A program made the position numbers and the translations under genes. Shown here one piece after another: positions 32,474 to 42,507 of a stretch of 64,000 bases of DNA. This DNA comes from Palaemon carinicauda (taxonomy: Eukaryota; Arthropoda; Malacostraca; Decapoda; Palaemonidae), in assembly GCF_036898095.1 (NCBI RefSeq), contig NC_090746.1, positions 112,956,198 to 113,020,197 on the forward strand, written 5' to 3'. How positions within the stretch are numbered: the stretch's first letter is position 1; every line of letters begins with the position of its first letter. Below the pieces are notes generated by a model. That model ran no database searches, was not told the DNA's origin, and saw only the letters and a list, made by a program, of their open reading frames with translations.

Positions 32474-33981
32474 CAGTGGTACCTCTACATACGAATTTAA
32501 TCCGTTCCACAACCGACTTCGGGTGTAGCAAATGTTCGGTTGTAGAAACGAATTTGCCTATAAGAATACATTGAAATAGGATTAATCTGTGGTTGAGCCC
32601 ACAAACCTATGATAACTCCTTAATAAATTACTACACATAAGTACACATGACAATAATGCACACTAAATTAGATAATAGACGTGTAAAAAAGAATAATTAT
32701 AAAGAAATAATAAATAAGAAACGGGTTTTTAGCGTCACTTTACCTTAGAAAGTCCAGCGCAGGTGTTGTTAGTCTTGCTACACAGAGAGGAGACGGACGG
32801 GCGGCGAGGAGGTAGAGAGGGTGACTACGATAAACGTACACTACCGTAACTTATTCTAACTTACACTAAGTGAACTTTAACCTAACTTACATTATTTATT
32901 TTTTTTTATATTTTATATTTTTTTGTACATTTTCTTTTTTTCTTTTTGATGATTAATTTCAATCACTTTCACTCTACACTTAAAATTGATTGAATTTTTT
33001 TCTCTTCAATCTTTACCGTTTTCTTTGTTTCACTTTCTTTCGCTTCACTCTTTGCCGTTTTCTTTGAACCACTTCCTTCCTCTTCATTACGAGTTCGCTT
33101 CATAGTTTTTTTTTAAAGAAGCTATCGATAGAAAGTTGCTTGGTACAGGTTTTCATTATGTTTCGAAAATAAGTTAGGGAAACATCATCGAACTGCGCAA
33201 CTACACGACAAACCTGCAATTTTTTTGGATGGTATTTGTCGATGAAGTCGACCACGTCTTGATATTTTCCTAACACCTCTTTTATTTGCGCCGAACCTAA
33301 CACATGTTCTACCTCCTCGATCCCTTCCTTGTCATCACTCATGTGTTCAGACATAGCATGGAGTTACTTGAGCTCCTCTGTAGTAAGTTCGTCGTGATGT
33401 TCTTTAGCAAGTTCACTCACGCGGACGCCACGCTCATGCTTTTCAATAATTCCTTGCTTTACTTCTAAAGAAAGCATTTCCTTATTCCTTTTCTCACCAC
33501 TACCACTACCACTTGCGAAACTAAGCCTTTTAGGACCCATGATTTACGTAAAATACCGTAAAAGGATGAACGTAAAAAATCACGATTAAAACACAGTTAG
33601 TAGCAGAACGCACAGGGCACAGCCACATGAAGCCGACGAGAACAGAGGAATGTCCCAAGCCACGCTAATTGAGGGTCCCTCCGAGGTAGAAATGCTGCCT
33701 TCTATCGGCGGAAATAGAAAATACATCCGGCGCTATGAGTACCATCTACGTGTACGGGTATTGTTTACTTCGGGTGTCGAAAAAAAATTCGGGTGTAGAG
33801 TAGGAACATGTTCGAATTGTACTTCGCATGTTGAAAAATTCGGATACAACCGGTACAACGAAAATCGCTTACTTCGTGTGTCGAAATAAAATTCGGGTGT
33901 AGAGTCGAAAAATTGCTCAAATTTTACTTCGGGTGTTGGAAAATTAGGATGTAGATACGTTCGTGTGTAGAGGTTCCACTG
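32474..33981. mobile_element. Tigger/pogo element with deleted transposase
   Basis: Bounded by TA on both sides; inverted ends CAGTGGTACCTCTACATACG (left) and CAGTGGAACCTCTACACACG (right, minus strand). It carries a minus-strand transposase remnant (33100-33540) that lacks the catalytic centre. It is inserted in the loop of the foldback palindrome, right against the inner edge of the right arm. Confidence 0.92.
33100..33540 (-). pseudogene. Tigger transposase, N- and C-terminal ends only
   Basis: Starts at ATG 33540 (MGPKR), continues with a pogo/CENP-B-type helix-turn-helix start (LSLEVKQGIIEKHERGVRVS), then jumps within about 60 codons to the C-terminal region (EELK-stop-LHAMSEHM ... FIDKYHPKKLQVCRVVAQFD, ending LSIDSFFKKKL). 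Both parts are in one frame with a single TAA between them. The DDE nuclease domain, normally about 200 residues, is missing. It cannot transpose itself; mobilisation in trans through the intact-looking inverted ends is possible. Confidence 0.85.
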
Positions 33982-33983
33982 TA

Positions 33984-34342
33984 TTTTGAATATACAGTAC
34001 AGTATATCAAATGTGCGTTGGCATCACAGACTTCTGTTTATGTACGCTGGCATCACAGACTTCTGTTTATGTACGCTGGCATCACAGACTTCTGTTTATG
34101 TACGCTGGCATCACGAATTCTGTTTGGTTGACTATGTTGACATGTCAGTTAGAAGTCGTTTAGTGAGGAAACCGAGTTATTTTCTTTTTATAACCCCTTC
34201 CCCCATCCTCACCATATTTTGCTAATTATTGCTTTCCCAAAATTTAAATAACCACCTAATTACTGTGCAAGAAGATGAAAACTGCAGGATTGCATCATTT
34301 TGGAGTAAATGGTGAGCGTGGTGTTGTAAACTATTACCCTAA
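33984..34342 (-). repeat. Foldback arm, right
   Basis: Inverted counterpart of 32027-32335. At 34000-34125 it contains about four tandem copies of a 29-bp unit (TACGCTGGCATCACAGACTT plus CTGTTTATG), against two in the left arm. The plus-strand frame across this minisatellite is an artefact. Confidence 0.9.
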
Positions 34343-34394
34343 AATAATTCACAGAAAATACCACACCCACAACTAAAACAATGTACTATAAATT

Positions 34395-34397
<3 letters not shown>

Positions 34398-34443
<46 letters not shown>
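34398..34443. repeat. (TA)n microsatellite
   Basis: TA run followed by a short (TG)n. Confidence 0.95.
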
Positions 34444-34451
<8 letters not shown>

Positions 34452-34499
34452 ATGTGTACACACGAACACCGTCGTTCACGCAAGACTTTCGAAAACTAG

Positions 34500-34638
34500 A
34501 AATACACTTCACTAAAGTTCCGCGGCCCAACTGAAAATTCAAGAGGTCAATCGGACAGGCAACCAATGACACCATCTTGTATGGATCCAAGCCATCGCAA
34601 TAATCATAATCGTCCTGATCTAGTGAAGAGAAAACCAA
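34500..34638 (-). pseudogene. DGLDPY-type fragment
   Basis: The minus-strand frame contains DQDDYDYCDGLDPYKM (near 34575-34615), resembling LDLTDGLDPYQM in the frame at 36684-37001. Nothing recognisable follows, and the reading runs into (TA)n. It may be a decayed relative of the same family; weak evidence. 34640-35700 shows no supported gene, only a G12 run near 35491 and an AGGTTAGGTTAGG stretch near 35564. Confidence 0.3.
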
Positions 34639-35712
34639 CTGGCGGTTTCCTTATTCAGCATGAGCCATCATCACAGATCAATATAGTTCCAATTCGCAGT
34701 CGTAATTATCAATCTAAATTTAGTAAATCCAAGAGGTGAAAATAAGGGTTAATATATGATACTCAAATTTCTAGCGTAATTGGAAATCGCTATAAGAAAT
34801 GGAGGATTGCTGACTAGTTTGGTATTTTTCTCTATATGTGTAATAGGGGCTGCGGTATAATGACTGACAAATCGGTCGATTAAAATGTGAAGTATGTTTT
34901 TTCACTGTAGGTCCATTGTTTACATCTGCGAGACTGAAGAAGGGGACTTAGTGCGCATGCGTTTTTCCACATGGTTTAGGGAGTTTCTGTGCATTTACAA
35001 TGATGTATTTGTCAGGTGTTTTTTTTTTTTTTTTAAACTAATTGACAGCTAACAAGTACTTCTTCATAAGTTCCTGGATGTTATTTTACAACAGCCATTT
35101 TTTCCCACCTTCGGGTTCAGTTTCAACTTAACCACCATCTCGTAAAGATGTCTTCAAGAGGGAATTTAAGGGAAGCATGTCAATCTATTTCGAAATTTAG
35201 TGTAATTTCGTTTATGTCGGCAATTGATTATGATAGAAATTGCTCTCCGTTCAGTGTAAAGCTATTGTTGCTCAAGTGAAATTAAAAAATAACAGCGAAA
35301 TAATGCCCCAAGGTCCGATTCTGACTTAATTTTCAGGGAAGGGCAGCACATTTTCTAATGCAAAGCTTTTGTAAAGATTGTCAAGAAAAAAAGGCGACAA
35401 TGTCAATTATAAGGTAAGGAATTATTTGCGATTTACTTTTTCATAATGAAAGGATTAATTTGTGATTTACTTTAAGTTTGTGACATTGGAAGGGGGGGGG
35501 GGGTCCAGCTAGCGGTTGTTACCTGGGAATAGGGGTCTTAGCTGTGACTTGGAAACTACTAGGTTAGGTTAGGTGGGTTTGTTAGGTTCAGTACCCTTTT
35601 ACAAATCTCAAAAGTGTTAAATAATCATTTTTGGCTGGTTTTCAGCCATTTACATGAACCATAATTTTTCCAACTGCATTATCTTGGGCTTATTTTGCAT
35701 TTCTGACAATAG

Positions 35713-35834
35713 AGTCCTTTCATTATACGTCATCAAACTTCCGGTCCGCCATCTTGGAGGACAAACCAAGACGCGTTCAGTGAATAGCTGTGGTTGAACT
35801 GTTGAATAGTTAGCCATCTCATCACATTCACACA
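35713..35834 (+). promoter_or_regulatory. Candidate promoter/5' UTR of the THAP frame
   Basis: Within 60 bp there are a CRE-like TACGTCA, an ETS-type ACTTCCGG and a YY1-type GCCATCTTGG, a combination typical of TATA-less animal promoters, followed by about 70 bp of leader to the ATG at 35835. The motifs are visible; promoter activity is inference. Confidence 0.4.
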
Positions 35835-36051
35835 ATGCCCAGTTTTTGCGCTACTATTGGCTGTGGGAATCGAGGACAAAGAGATGACAAGAGTTTCTAC
35901 CGCATACCGGCAGTTATTCAGAATCAGGACAAAGATACAGAAGAATTATCCAAGCGCAGACGTGACTTGTGGTTGACCAGAATATCACGGGCTGATCAAC
36001 GTGAATCCTCACTACCCTACGCACGTATCTGTTCTGATCATTTCATATCAG
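35835..36051 (+). CDS. THAP-type zinc finger exon
   Basis: Starts MPSFCATIGCGNRG with the invariant-type Met-Pro and the first Cys pair (C5, C10). It continues with FYRIPAV, the RRRDLWL helix (residues 41-47) and CSDHF, giving C66 and H69 of the C2CH zinc ligand set. THAP domains bind DNA and occur in transcription factors and in P-element-type transposases. A good donor, CAG/GTCAGT, follows ISG at 36051/36052, exactly where many THAP genes have an intron; the remaining AVPTF box would be on the next exon, not found here. Without splicing the frame ends at 36122. Host gene or transposon-derived is open. Confidence 0.7.
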
Positions 36052-36683
36052 GTCAGTCTCGGCTAGGCCCTAAAAGTATCATTATTCCTGTGAAAACATG
36101 CTATATCCAATCGCATGGGTGACTTCACAAGTATCATCGTCAGTTCAGTGTGTAGTGTGTGTGGGGAAGGGGGCATCTCAATTTTTAAACATCAAAAGGG
36201 GCATCTCAGATTTTCAAAACAAAAATTAAAAGCTCCCATATTGGCTATATTAACAAAGGCTACTTACCTAGGTCACTATTTCGTCAAGGTGCTCATGCCT
36301 ATATATAATTAAGTGTATATTTGTATTTATTTTAATTTGTGTATTAAATTGTGCAGACATACAGGCCTATGTGATGAATAAACGTTGATTATAAATAATA
36401 ATAATAATAATATCAAAGCTGGTTTAACCCGAAGGGGTCTTCAGCTTATATATGAAACATCGAAAAAATAATTAAACTTGCGCATTTAATTGCAAGGAGG
36501 CAAAACGATCATCAAAGAGCATTACAATAGAGTTTGTCCATCATATGTTTATATGTATATAAGAAATTATAGTATTTGTAACCAAACACAAACACAATGG
36601 TTAGGCATGAACTGATAAAAAGATTTGACATAATGCAAAACTTTTACATACATTTTGACAATCAAAAATTATAATACACAAGG

Positions 36684-37001
36684 TTAGGCTAAATGATTGA
36701 TATTAGTTTTATAATCATAAACACTCTCTTCATTGGCCCAGTGTTTATCTAATTTTGGAATTAAAAGCATTAAAGGGAAAAACAAGTAGTTCACCATATC
36801 AATGTATGAAATACTGGGAAAATCCTCAATATTTTGACCGAATGAATTCTGCATCTGGTATGGATCTAGGCCATCAGTTAGATCGAGTTTCTGCTTGTAA
36901 AAACGCTTATCATCACCCGACAATTGTTTGACAAAGTCGCTCTCATTGTCCATATTCGCTGTAGCAGCCGCCATGGTTTCGCTTTGTATGTCCTCCAGCA
37001 T
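36684..37001 (-). CDS. DGLDPY-family N-terminal fragment (YqaJ-associated type)
   Basis: A 105-codon frame. After a Met-rich start (alternative ATG at 36974) it reads DDKRFYKQKLDLTDGLDPYQ, then DFPSISYIDMVNYLFF. I recall KL-LTDGLDPY...SY-DIVNYL as the N-terminus of multi-domain proteins of invertebrates that also carry YqaJ-type nuclease domains and are scattered like mobile elements; this is from memory and not certain. Homology seems to stop after NYL. There is no nuclease domain here, so it is either a first exon or a truncated copy. It converges on the THAP exon. Confidence 0.45.
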   Translation of the reverse strand: MLEDIQSETMAAATANMDNESDFVKQLSGDDKRFYKQKLDLTDGLDPYQMQNSFGQNIEDFPSISYIDMVNYLFFPLMLLIPKLDKHWANEESVYDYKTNINHLA

Positions 37002-37603
37002 GGCCGCCGGCGATTCTCAGTGACGTCATTGAAAGGACTATTATTATTGCTGTAAATCAGTCGTTAATGACGCTTCCCTCACCCCCCCAAAAAAAAAACT
37101 GGTCCAAAATCTCATGAACGGGTGGTTTACCCCAATAATCATGGTCAGAAATGCATAAAACACAAGATAGGGAGTAGGAAAAATATATGGTTCACGTGTT
37201 TGGCTAGAAATTAAAGTATCATATATTTACCAAAATAAGAGAAGTACGATCTACAATTATAGAAAATCACTTCCAGAACACTTCTAGCTAACTAAATAAT
37301 CGCACTACGGTGTAATAAAGCATAAATTCTATCATTCACAATCACCCCCAAGCAAAGATAAAAATGATTGTACTTGCCGTTAATTACACAAAACATTTCC
37401 CAAGCTGAACGAGAAAATAAATAACACAGCTTCACAAAAGACACCACCTACTCGTGTCAGAGTCAGAAAATAACAATTCTCACAGGGCATTCTCAACTGT
37501 CGTCGTCTAGCTAACATAAAAAACATAAACCATCGTCAATTATTCCAACAGGCTTTTTCGCTACATACATTAGTTACATTAACTACTGCTTTCGCTTCAT
37601 AGT

Positions 37604-37688
<85 letters not shown>
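37604..37688. repeat. (CT)n microsatellite
   Basis: CT run; the Arg/Glu frame on the other strand is an artefact. 37040-37603 and 37689-37843 contain no recognised gene. Confidence 0.95.
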
Positions 37689-37689
<1 letters not shown>

Positions 37690-37843
37690 GGACTAGGATT
37701 TGGCAAAAACACTAAAGGAAACAAATATCTTTAAAATAATGAATCCCCACAACGTTAATACAACTGGACTTATGGGTACAAGGGATATTTAAACAAAACA
37801 TTAAGCACTATATTTCCTTAAACTAAAACCAATCACCAAAATT

Positions 37844-37977
<134 letters not shown>

Positions 37978-38092
37978 ATTGACACCGTCGTCCATCGCCA
38001 GTATTAAAAAAAAAAAAAACAGCAGCACTTACAACTAAGTATCATTCACCAAAACAGACACCAACACTTCAATACAAAAAGATATCCCCCAA

Positions 38093-38098
<6 letters not shown>

Positions 38099-38176
<78 letters not shown>
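38099..38176. repeat. (GA)n microsatellite
   Basis: GA run preceded by a few CA units. Confidence 0.95.
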
Positions 38177-38179
<3 letters not shown>

Positions 38180-38503
38180 TCCAAATAAGCAGAAGTCTTT
38201 TCACTTAGCAAATGATAACAGTTGTCAGCTTCGCTTAGGCCTCAGGTGTTTCAGCAATCAACGGGAATATGACTCATAGCCAATGAGTCGTCGTCGTAAT
38301 ATTATGATGTTCGAGTATGAACCAATAAGTATATTTACTTAAATATTTGAAAACGTTACACCAGTAGATACTAAGTGAACGTGTATAAAAATAAATGCTG
38401 CTGCTCTTAACATTAACGCTCATGAATGTATGTACATTACAGTACATTCTATTTTGCATCAGGATCTTACTTGTTAAATGAATGATTTACCATAAAAGTC
38501 ATT

Positions 38504-38536
38504 GGATTGATTGATTTGAGGTTTTCTGGCATCCAC
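38504..38536 (-). mobile_element. 33-bp LINE 3'-end insertion with 10-bp target duplication
   Basis: On the minus strand this is GGATGCCAGAAAACCTCAAA plus an (AATC)n tail, the last bases of the LINE family at 15626. It is flanked by identical AAAAGTCATT copies at 38494-38503 and 38537-38546. Only half of the 3' stem-loop was copied. Confidence 0.85.
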
Positions 38537-38816
38537 AAAAGTCATTAGAATACATCCACAAATGGATGCATATAAATTTTATTTATAATCTCCGAGATAC
38601 TACTACTACTACTAATAATAATACTAATAATAATAATAAACGATAAAGAACGCACAGGTAAAAATGCCTTTTTTTCTTTGTGAGCATCTGGAACATATCA
38701 GAGACAGCCCTCCATCAAGACGTTATATTTATATTTCCATTCCCTCCACGATGTATTGCTTTCCCAATAGTCCCCGATAGTGATGGGAATGTTTTCTTCA
38801 AAGACTCCGTCACACC

Positions 38817-39102
38817 AGTGTTCCCAGATATGGAGATTTATCCTTAGATTTGGGGATTTCAGATGTCTGATAGGGATAATCTGTACAAATTTCTATAAGA
38901 AACAAAGATAAGTAAACATTTATATTGTTGCAATTAGTTTACTTGCACTTATATGAAGTATATTGAGTGATTTCTATATTAGTAAAGCCTACATAATCAG
39001 AAGAAAATATATTAGTGGACAAGGGAATTTTTGAGTTGTTTTGGGGATTCTTTATCATGAGTTTTGCGGATTTTTAGACTAACCCATCTGGTAACACTGC
39101 AG
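38817..39102. mobile_element. MITE-like element (about 290 bp)
   Basis: Inverted ends CAGTGTTCCCAGATATGG (left) and CAGTGTTACCAGATGGG (right, minus strand). The CAGTGTT.CCAGAT terminus resembles hAT-type ends, but I see no clean 8-bp target duplication. The AT-rich interior has no frame. 39103-39609 shows nothing recognisable. Confidence 0.5.
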
Positions 39103-39609
39103 TCTGCATCACACTTTCATCGTGACGTGGTGGCGCTCCAACCTCTCTGAATCTCCCAATGTAAGTTGCGTATAAATTTACCTAGAAACGTAGCCTTATT
39201 AAAAAATGCATTACCGGGTCTTTGTATTTTGCAAGGAAATTAGTTAATGAGGCCCACTGCAGATTAGGATTCGCTGTTTCAACGTCACAATCTTGCCTTA
39301 TCCCTGGCTAGCTTATATCTGGGTTGTGGCGGCCATGTTTGATCGTATTTGGCATTTCGTTACACCCAATCTTTATTTTGCGGGTCCTATCACACAGGGG
39401 AATCCTATACACTACATTATTAGGTTTCCAGATTGTCTAAATTTTCTTTAGAAGGCCTTAATGTCATCAGTCTTTCAGAATACTTGATTGGAAGCAATGT
39501 TACGTGCTGACAGATTAATGGGTTTTATTATAGTAAAAGACGGGGCAAACTTACTCCTAAAAAAAATTGGGGTTTATGTAGAAAAACTCCCGTTTTCTTT
39601 GAAAATTAC

Positions 39610-39701
39610 CTTTATTTCCGTCGCAAGTAAATAGATATGACATACTGTTCATAAATCCCTCCATGTATGATGAGTAAGAACTTGCCATCTGATGTGGGTG
39701 C
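39610..39701 (-). other. Exon-like segment, unidentified
   Basis: A 92-bp minus-strand segment with a pyrimidine-rich acceptor (ACTTTTCAG before 39701) and donor AAAG/GTAATT at 39610/39609. One frame gives APTSDGKFLLIIHGGIYEQY and ends in TAA two bases before the donor; another is open throughout. No family recognised. It could be a downstream exon of the frame at 40416-40802 or chance. Confidence 0.22.
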
Positions 39702-39882
39702 CTGAAAAGTGTAAAGGGAGTGAATAACGTAATGGAACATACATGAAATGATATACAGCGTAAAAGAAGGTAAAGGGATATAAAATTAGGATACTACTAG
39801 TCAATACTCATGAGAAAGTGATTGGTAAGTATACCTGCTATAACTAGGTAATTTTGTATTGTATTACAGGGTGAGATTTTGA

Positions 39883-40070
39883 ACAGAAAATATGTTTTCC
39901 TATTGTAAATAACGTGATTTAACCGAATTTGATGTTCATTTCAATCGGAAACAAACATCAACCAATCCGGCTAACTTTAAGTTGCCGAATTGGTTGCTGT
40001 TATTACGGATGAAATGAAGGTGAAAACCGGTTAGATCACGTTATTTCCTATAGGAAAACATATTTTCTGT
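39883..40070. repeat. Palindromic MITE-like hairpin (188 bp)
   Basis: Two arms of about 85 bp are imperfect reverse complements: ACAGAAAATATGTTTTCCTA begins each arm read inward, then AAATAACGTGAT and TAACCG, and the arms meet around ACCAAT.CGGC. The short central loop holds ACTTTAAGTT. No coding potential; likely a foldback MITE or an inverted duplication. Confidence 0.75.
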
Positions 40071-40415
40071 TAAAATGGTTACCGTAAATATAATCACTGA
40101 TGTCATATATGTTGTGTTAAAATATTTAAATATAAGCATTTCTTCAACGGTGTCACTTCTCTTAAACGAATGTACTTCGAACGGTAACATTAGCAACGTT
40201 ACCAATAATACACAGTGCTACCAACGTTGGAGTATGGTACACAGAGTTACCAACGACACGATGACATTACTAACGTTAGCAATGATAGATATTTCCATAC
40301 GTATTTTAAATAATTTCTCCATATAAGTTTTACTCAATATATAAAAAGTATAAAAAGGGCACAGAACCTAACAAACCCACCTAACCTATCCTAGTAGTAT
40401 GACAGGTCACAAACC

Positions 40416-40802
40416 TCAGGTATTTACTGAAAACTGTAAAATTCTCCACTTACCTTTACGAACAATACGCCGAAACTTGCGGGTCACTGGAGTCTTCCGT
40501 GGAGGTAGACGACTTTTTCCCAAAAATGTACCTTTATAGGAAGTAACGGAATAACCACAACGACGTTTCTTTTTGGTTTTAGGTATGGTGGATTCGGTAT
40601 TGCAATAAAACACGTGAATATCTTTCCTGTAAGATAGGGGGGAACGACACTTGGGTCACTGCAATCGATGAGGAATTACAATGTGTGATTTCAGGAAAAT
40701 ATCAACATTGGCAGAAGAATCATAAAAATCATCATGGAATTTAGCAAATGCTTTTAGATACGGAATACTGCAGCCGTTACAAGTATCTATAATTTCCTCC
40801 AT
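40416..40802 (-). pseudogene. Unidentified open frame with one in-frame TGA
   Basis: From ATG 40802 the frame reads MEEIIDTCNGCSIPYLKAFA, then KSHIVIPHRLQ, a TGA, and continues in the same frame with PKCRSPLSYRKDIHVFYCNT, a basic KTKKKRRCGY stretch and LPPRKTPVTRKFRRIVRK. A strong donor AAAG/GTAAGT lies at 40454/40453, so the true exon may end there. The composition is protein-like but I cannot name the family. The TGA suggests a pseudogene copy. The upstream frame (40803-40883) and the Phe-rich frames at 40938-41470 look like chance. Confidence 0.35.
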
Positions 40803-41039
40803 CGTAAAATACGAAAAAATGAATCTCACTCGAAATGTCGGACACCTGACTAGTTCAAAGGTTACAAAGGAAGAGGGCTTCATGGAAGAGGAAAGAACAG
40901 ACCACTTAAAGAGACCAAGGGAGGGGGTAGGGAAATATCAGTTGTCAACCCCCTTGTGTAAACTTTGAATACGAATTGGTTCCTGATTGGGTAACAGAAA
41001 AATAAGGGAGTCTAGAGGGTAAACATAAATAAACTGGGT

Positions 41040-41325
41040 AGAGAAACTAGTCCAGGGAAAGTATTTATGTGAAACTGGGGAGTGATAAGGAAATAAAAAC
41101 AATATAGGAAGGTAAAATGGAATGAATGATAAATAATATTGAAAGGAAATATAAAATGAGATGGTTTTACCATGATTGAACTGGATAGGGAAACTAGTCC
41201 AGAGGAAGAATATATGTGAAACCGGGTAGTGAAAAGGAAATAACAAAAGAAATAAACCCAATTTAGGAAGATAAAATAGAATGAATGATAAATAATATTG
41301 AATGGGAATATAAAATGAGATGATT
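41040..41325. repeat. Tandem duplication, 148-bp unit x 2
   Basis: GAAACTAGTCCAG starts both units (41042 and 41190), and both contain AATGAATGATAAATAATATT. The second copy is slightly shorter. The Phe/Tyr-rich minus-strand frames through it are not convincing genes. Confidence 0.85.
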
Positions 41326-41916
41326 TTAAAAGGAATAGGATAATAAAACGAGTAATAAAATGAGAAAAAGCTTCTGTGCAGGGGGGAGGGGTTTCTGCGC
41401 AGGGCGAAAGTGGTATGCACGAACGAACGAACGTACAGGTGCTAATATCTACATCGGACGTTGGCAGCACTGGTTACTGTATTTTTTCATGACACAATCT
41501 TTGCAACGGCTCCTCCAAAGTTTATCCAAATATACTGTTTTGTATTTTCCTCCGATTATTATAATTAAAAGAAGGTAATGAATAGAGAACAAAAGGCTTG
41601 TTTTACGTTTATATATCGATTCCCCAGTATGTTTTCCCCACCCAAAACCCCGAGTTCCCACTGGGGGTCCCCCATTATCGGAGGATATAGATGTATATAT
41701 ATTTCTGAAACTATTCATTTGCGACGGGAACGAGTGTCATTTTCGAAGAGCGCAATTTTTTCTATAAGAAAAAGTAGATGTTTTTCTAGGTTATATTGCC
41801 CTGTAATGCACTACAATGAAATCGATAAATATTGGCCATTTTCAGTGTTGGTAATGTGTTGACAATTCTGAATGTTATTCGACTTTGGTCTCGATAACTG
41901 TTGTAATGATTTTTGC

Positions 41917-42150
41917 TCCGCCGTGGCTTGCTTCGCTTGCAAAATTAACATTGCATCACTGCTCATATGTTCTGACATGCGGTACATGTTCAGCTGTGCT
42001 CGCAAGCACCATGGGTCGTTATATTGGAGATATGTTGTTAAAAATAAGGGCTTTTGCTCTGCCTTGGCTTGCCTCGCTCGCAAAAAAAATCATAACTGCT
42101 CCTTTGTTGAGCTGTGCTCGCAAACCCTGGTGGTCATTATTTGGAAGATA
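41917..42150. repeat. Degenerate tandem duplication (about 140 bp x 2)
   Basis: GCTC.GCC.TGGCTTGC.TCGC at 41917 recurs at 42056, and AGCTGTGCTCGCAA occurs at both unit ends. The overlapping frames on both strands are explained by this repeat. 41326-41916 otherwise shows nothing I recognise. Confidence 0.6.
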
Positions 42151-42438
42151 TTTGTTCAGTAACTGGAATACAAACCTACGCTGTTTATTTAGAGGTATTA
42201 CTTTCTGCGAAGCTGAAATGATGAGCCATTAAAATTTAGCGACGGTTAACTACCCATACCACTAGTTAGTGGGGGGTAGCTTGCTCCCACTCACACACCG
42301 GTGATTTAACTCACTTTACTTTTGGCTCGGATGGAGACCGGTTGTAACTGCTCTTCCTCCTCACCTATTTTGGAGTGCCATTAATTTTTGTCTTTTAACT
42401 TACTTTTTTCTTATGTATATATGAAAACATTCTTCGTA

Positions 42439-42443
<5 letters not shown>

Positions 42444-42494
<51 letters not shown>

Positions 42495-42507
42495 ATATAT
42501 ATATATG
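42444..42507. repeat. (TA)n microsatellite
   Basis: TA run with ATTA interruptions inside the DIRS remnant. Confidence 0.95.

Larger units (their letters stand above)
35713..37039. mobile_element. Candidate element with inverted ends enclosing THAP and DGLDPY frames
   Basis: Left end (plus strand from 35713) and right end (minus strand from 37039) both start AGTCCTTTCA, then carry ACGTCA, GCCAT and TGGAGGACA at nearly the same spacing over about 60 bp. Just inside the left end a THAP frame starts rightward (35835); just inside the right end a DGLDPY frame starts leftward. This can be read as terminal inverted repeats of a small mobile element or as two related CRE/YY1-type promoters facing each other. 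The interior 36130-36680 is AT-rich without a recognised gene. Confidence 0.4.

Noticed and set aside
35558..35605. Telomeric (TTAGG)n repeat
   Set aside because: Only about three irregular AGGTT units, embedded in a longer dispersed block; not an array.
38817..39102. hAT element with confirmed target duplication
   Set aside because: Ends look hAT-like but the flanking 8 bp do not match, so only a MITE-like call is given.
40938..41470. Two Phe/Tyr/Ser-rich frames of 152 and 160 codons on the minus strand
   Set aside because: They overlap the 148-bp tandem duplication, in which each unit lacks stops in these frames; composition follows the A-rich plus strand.
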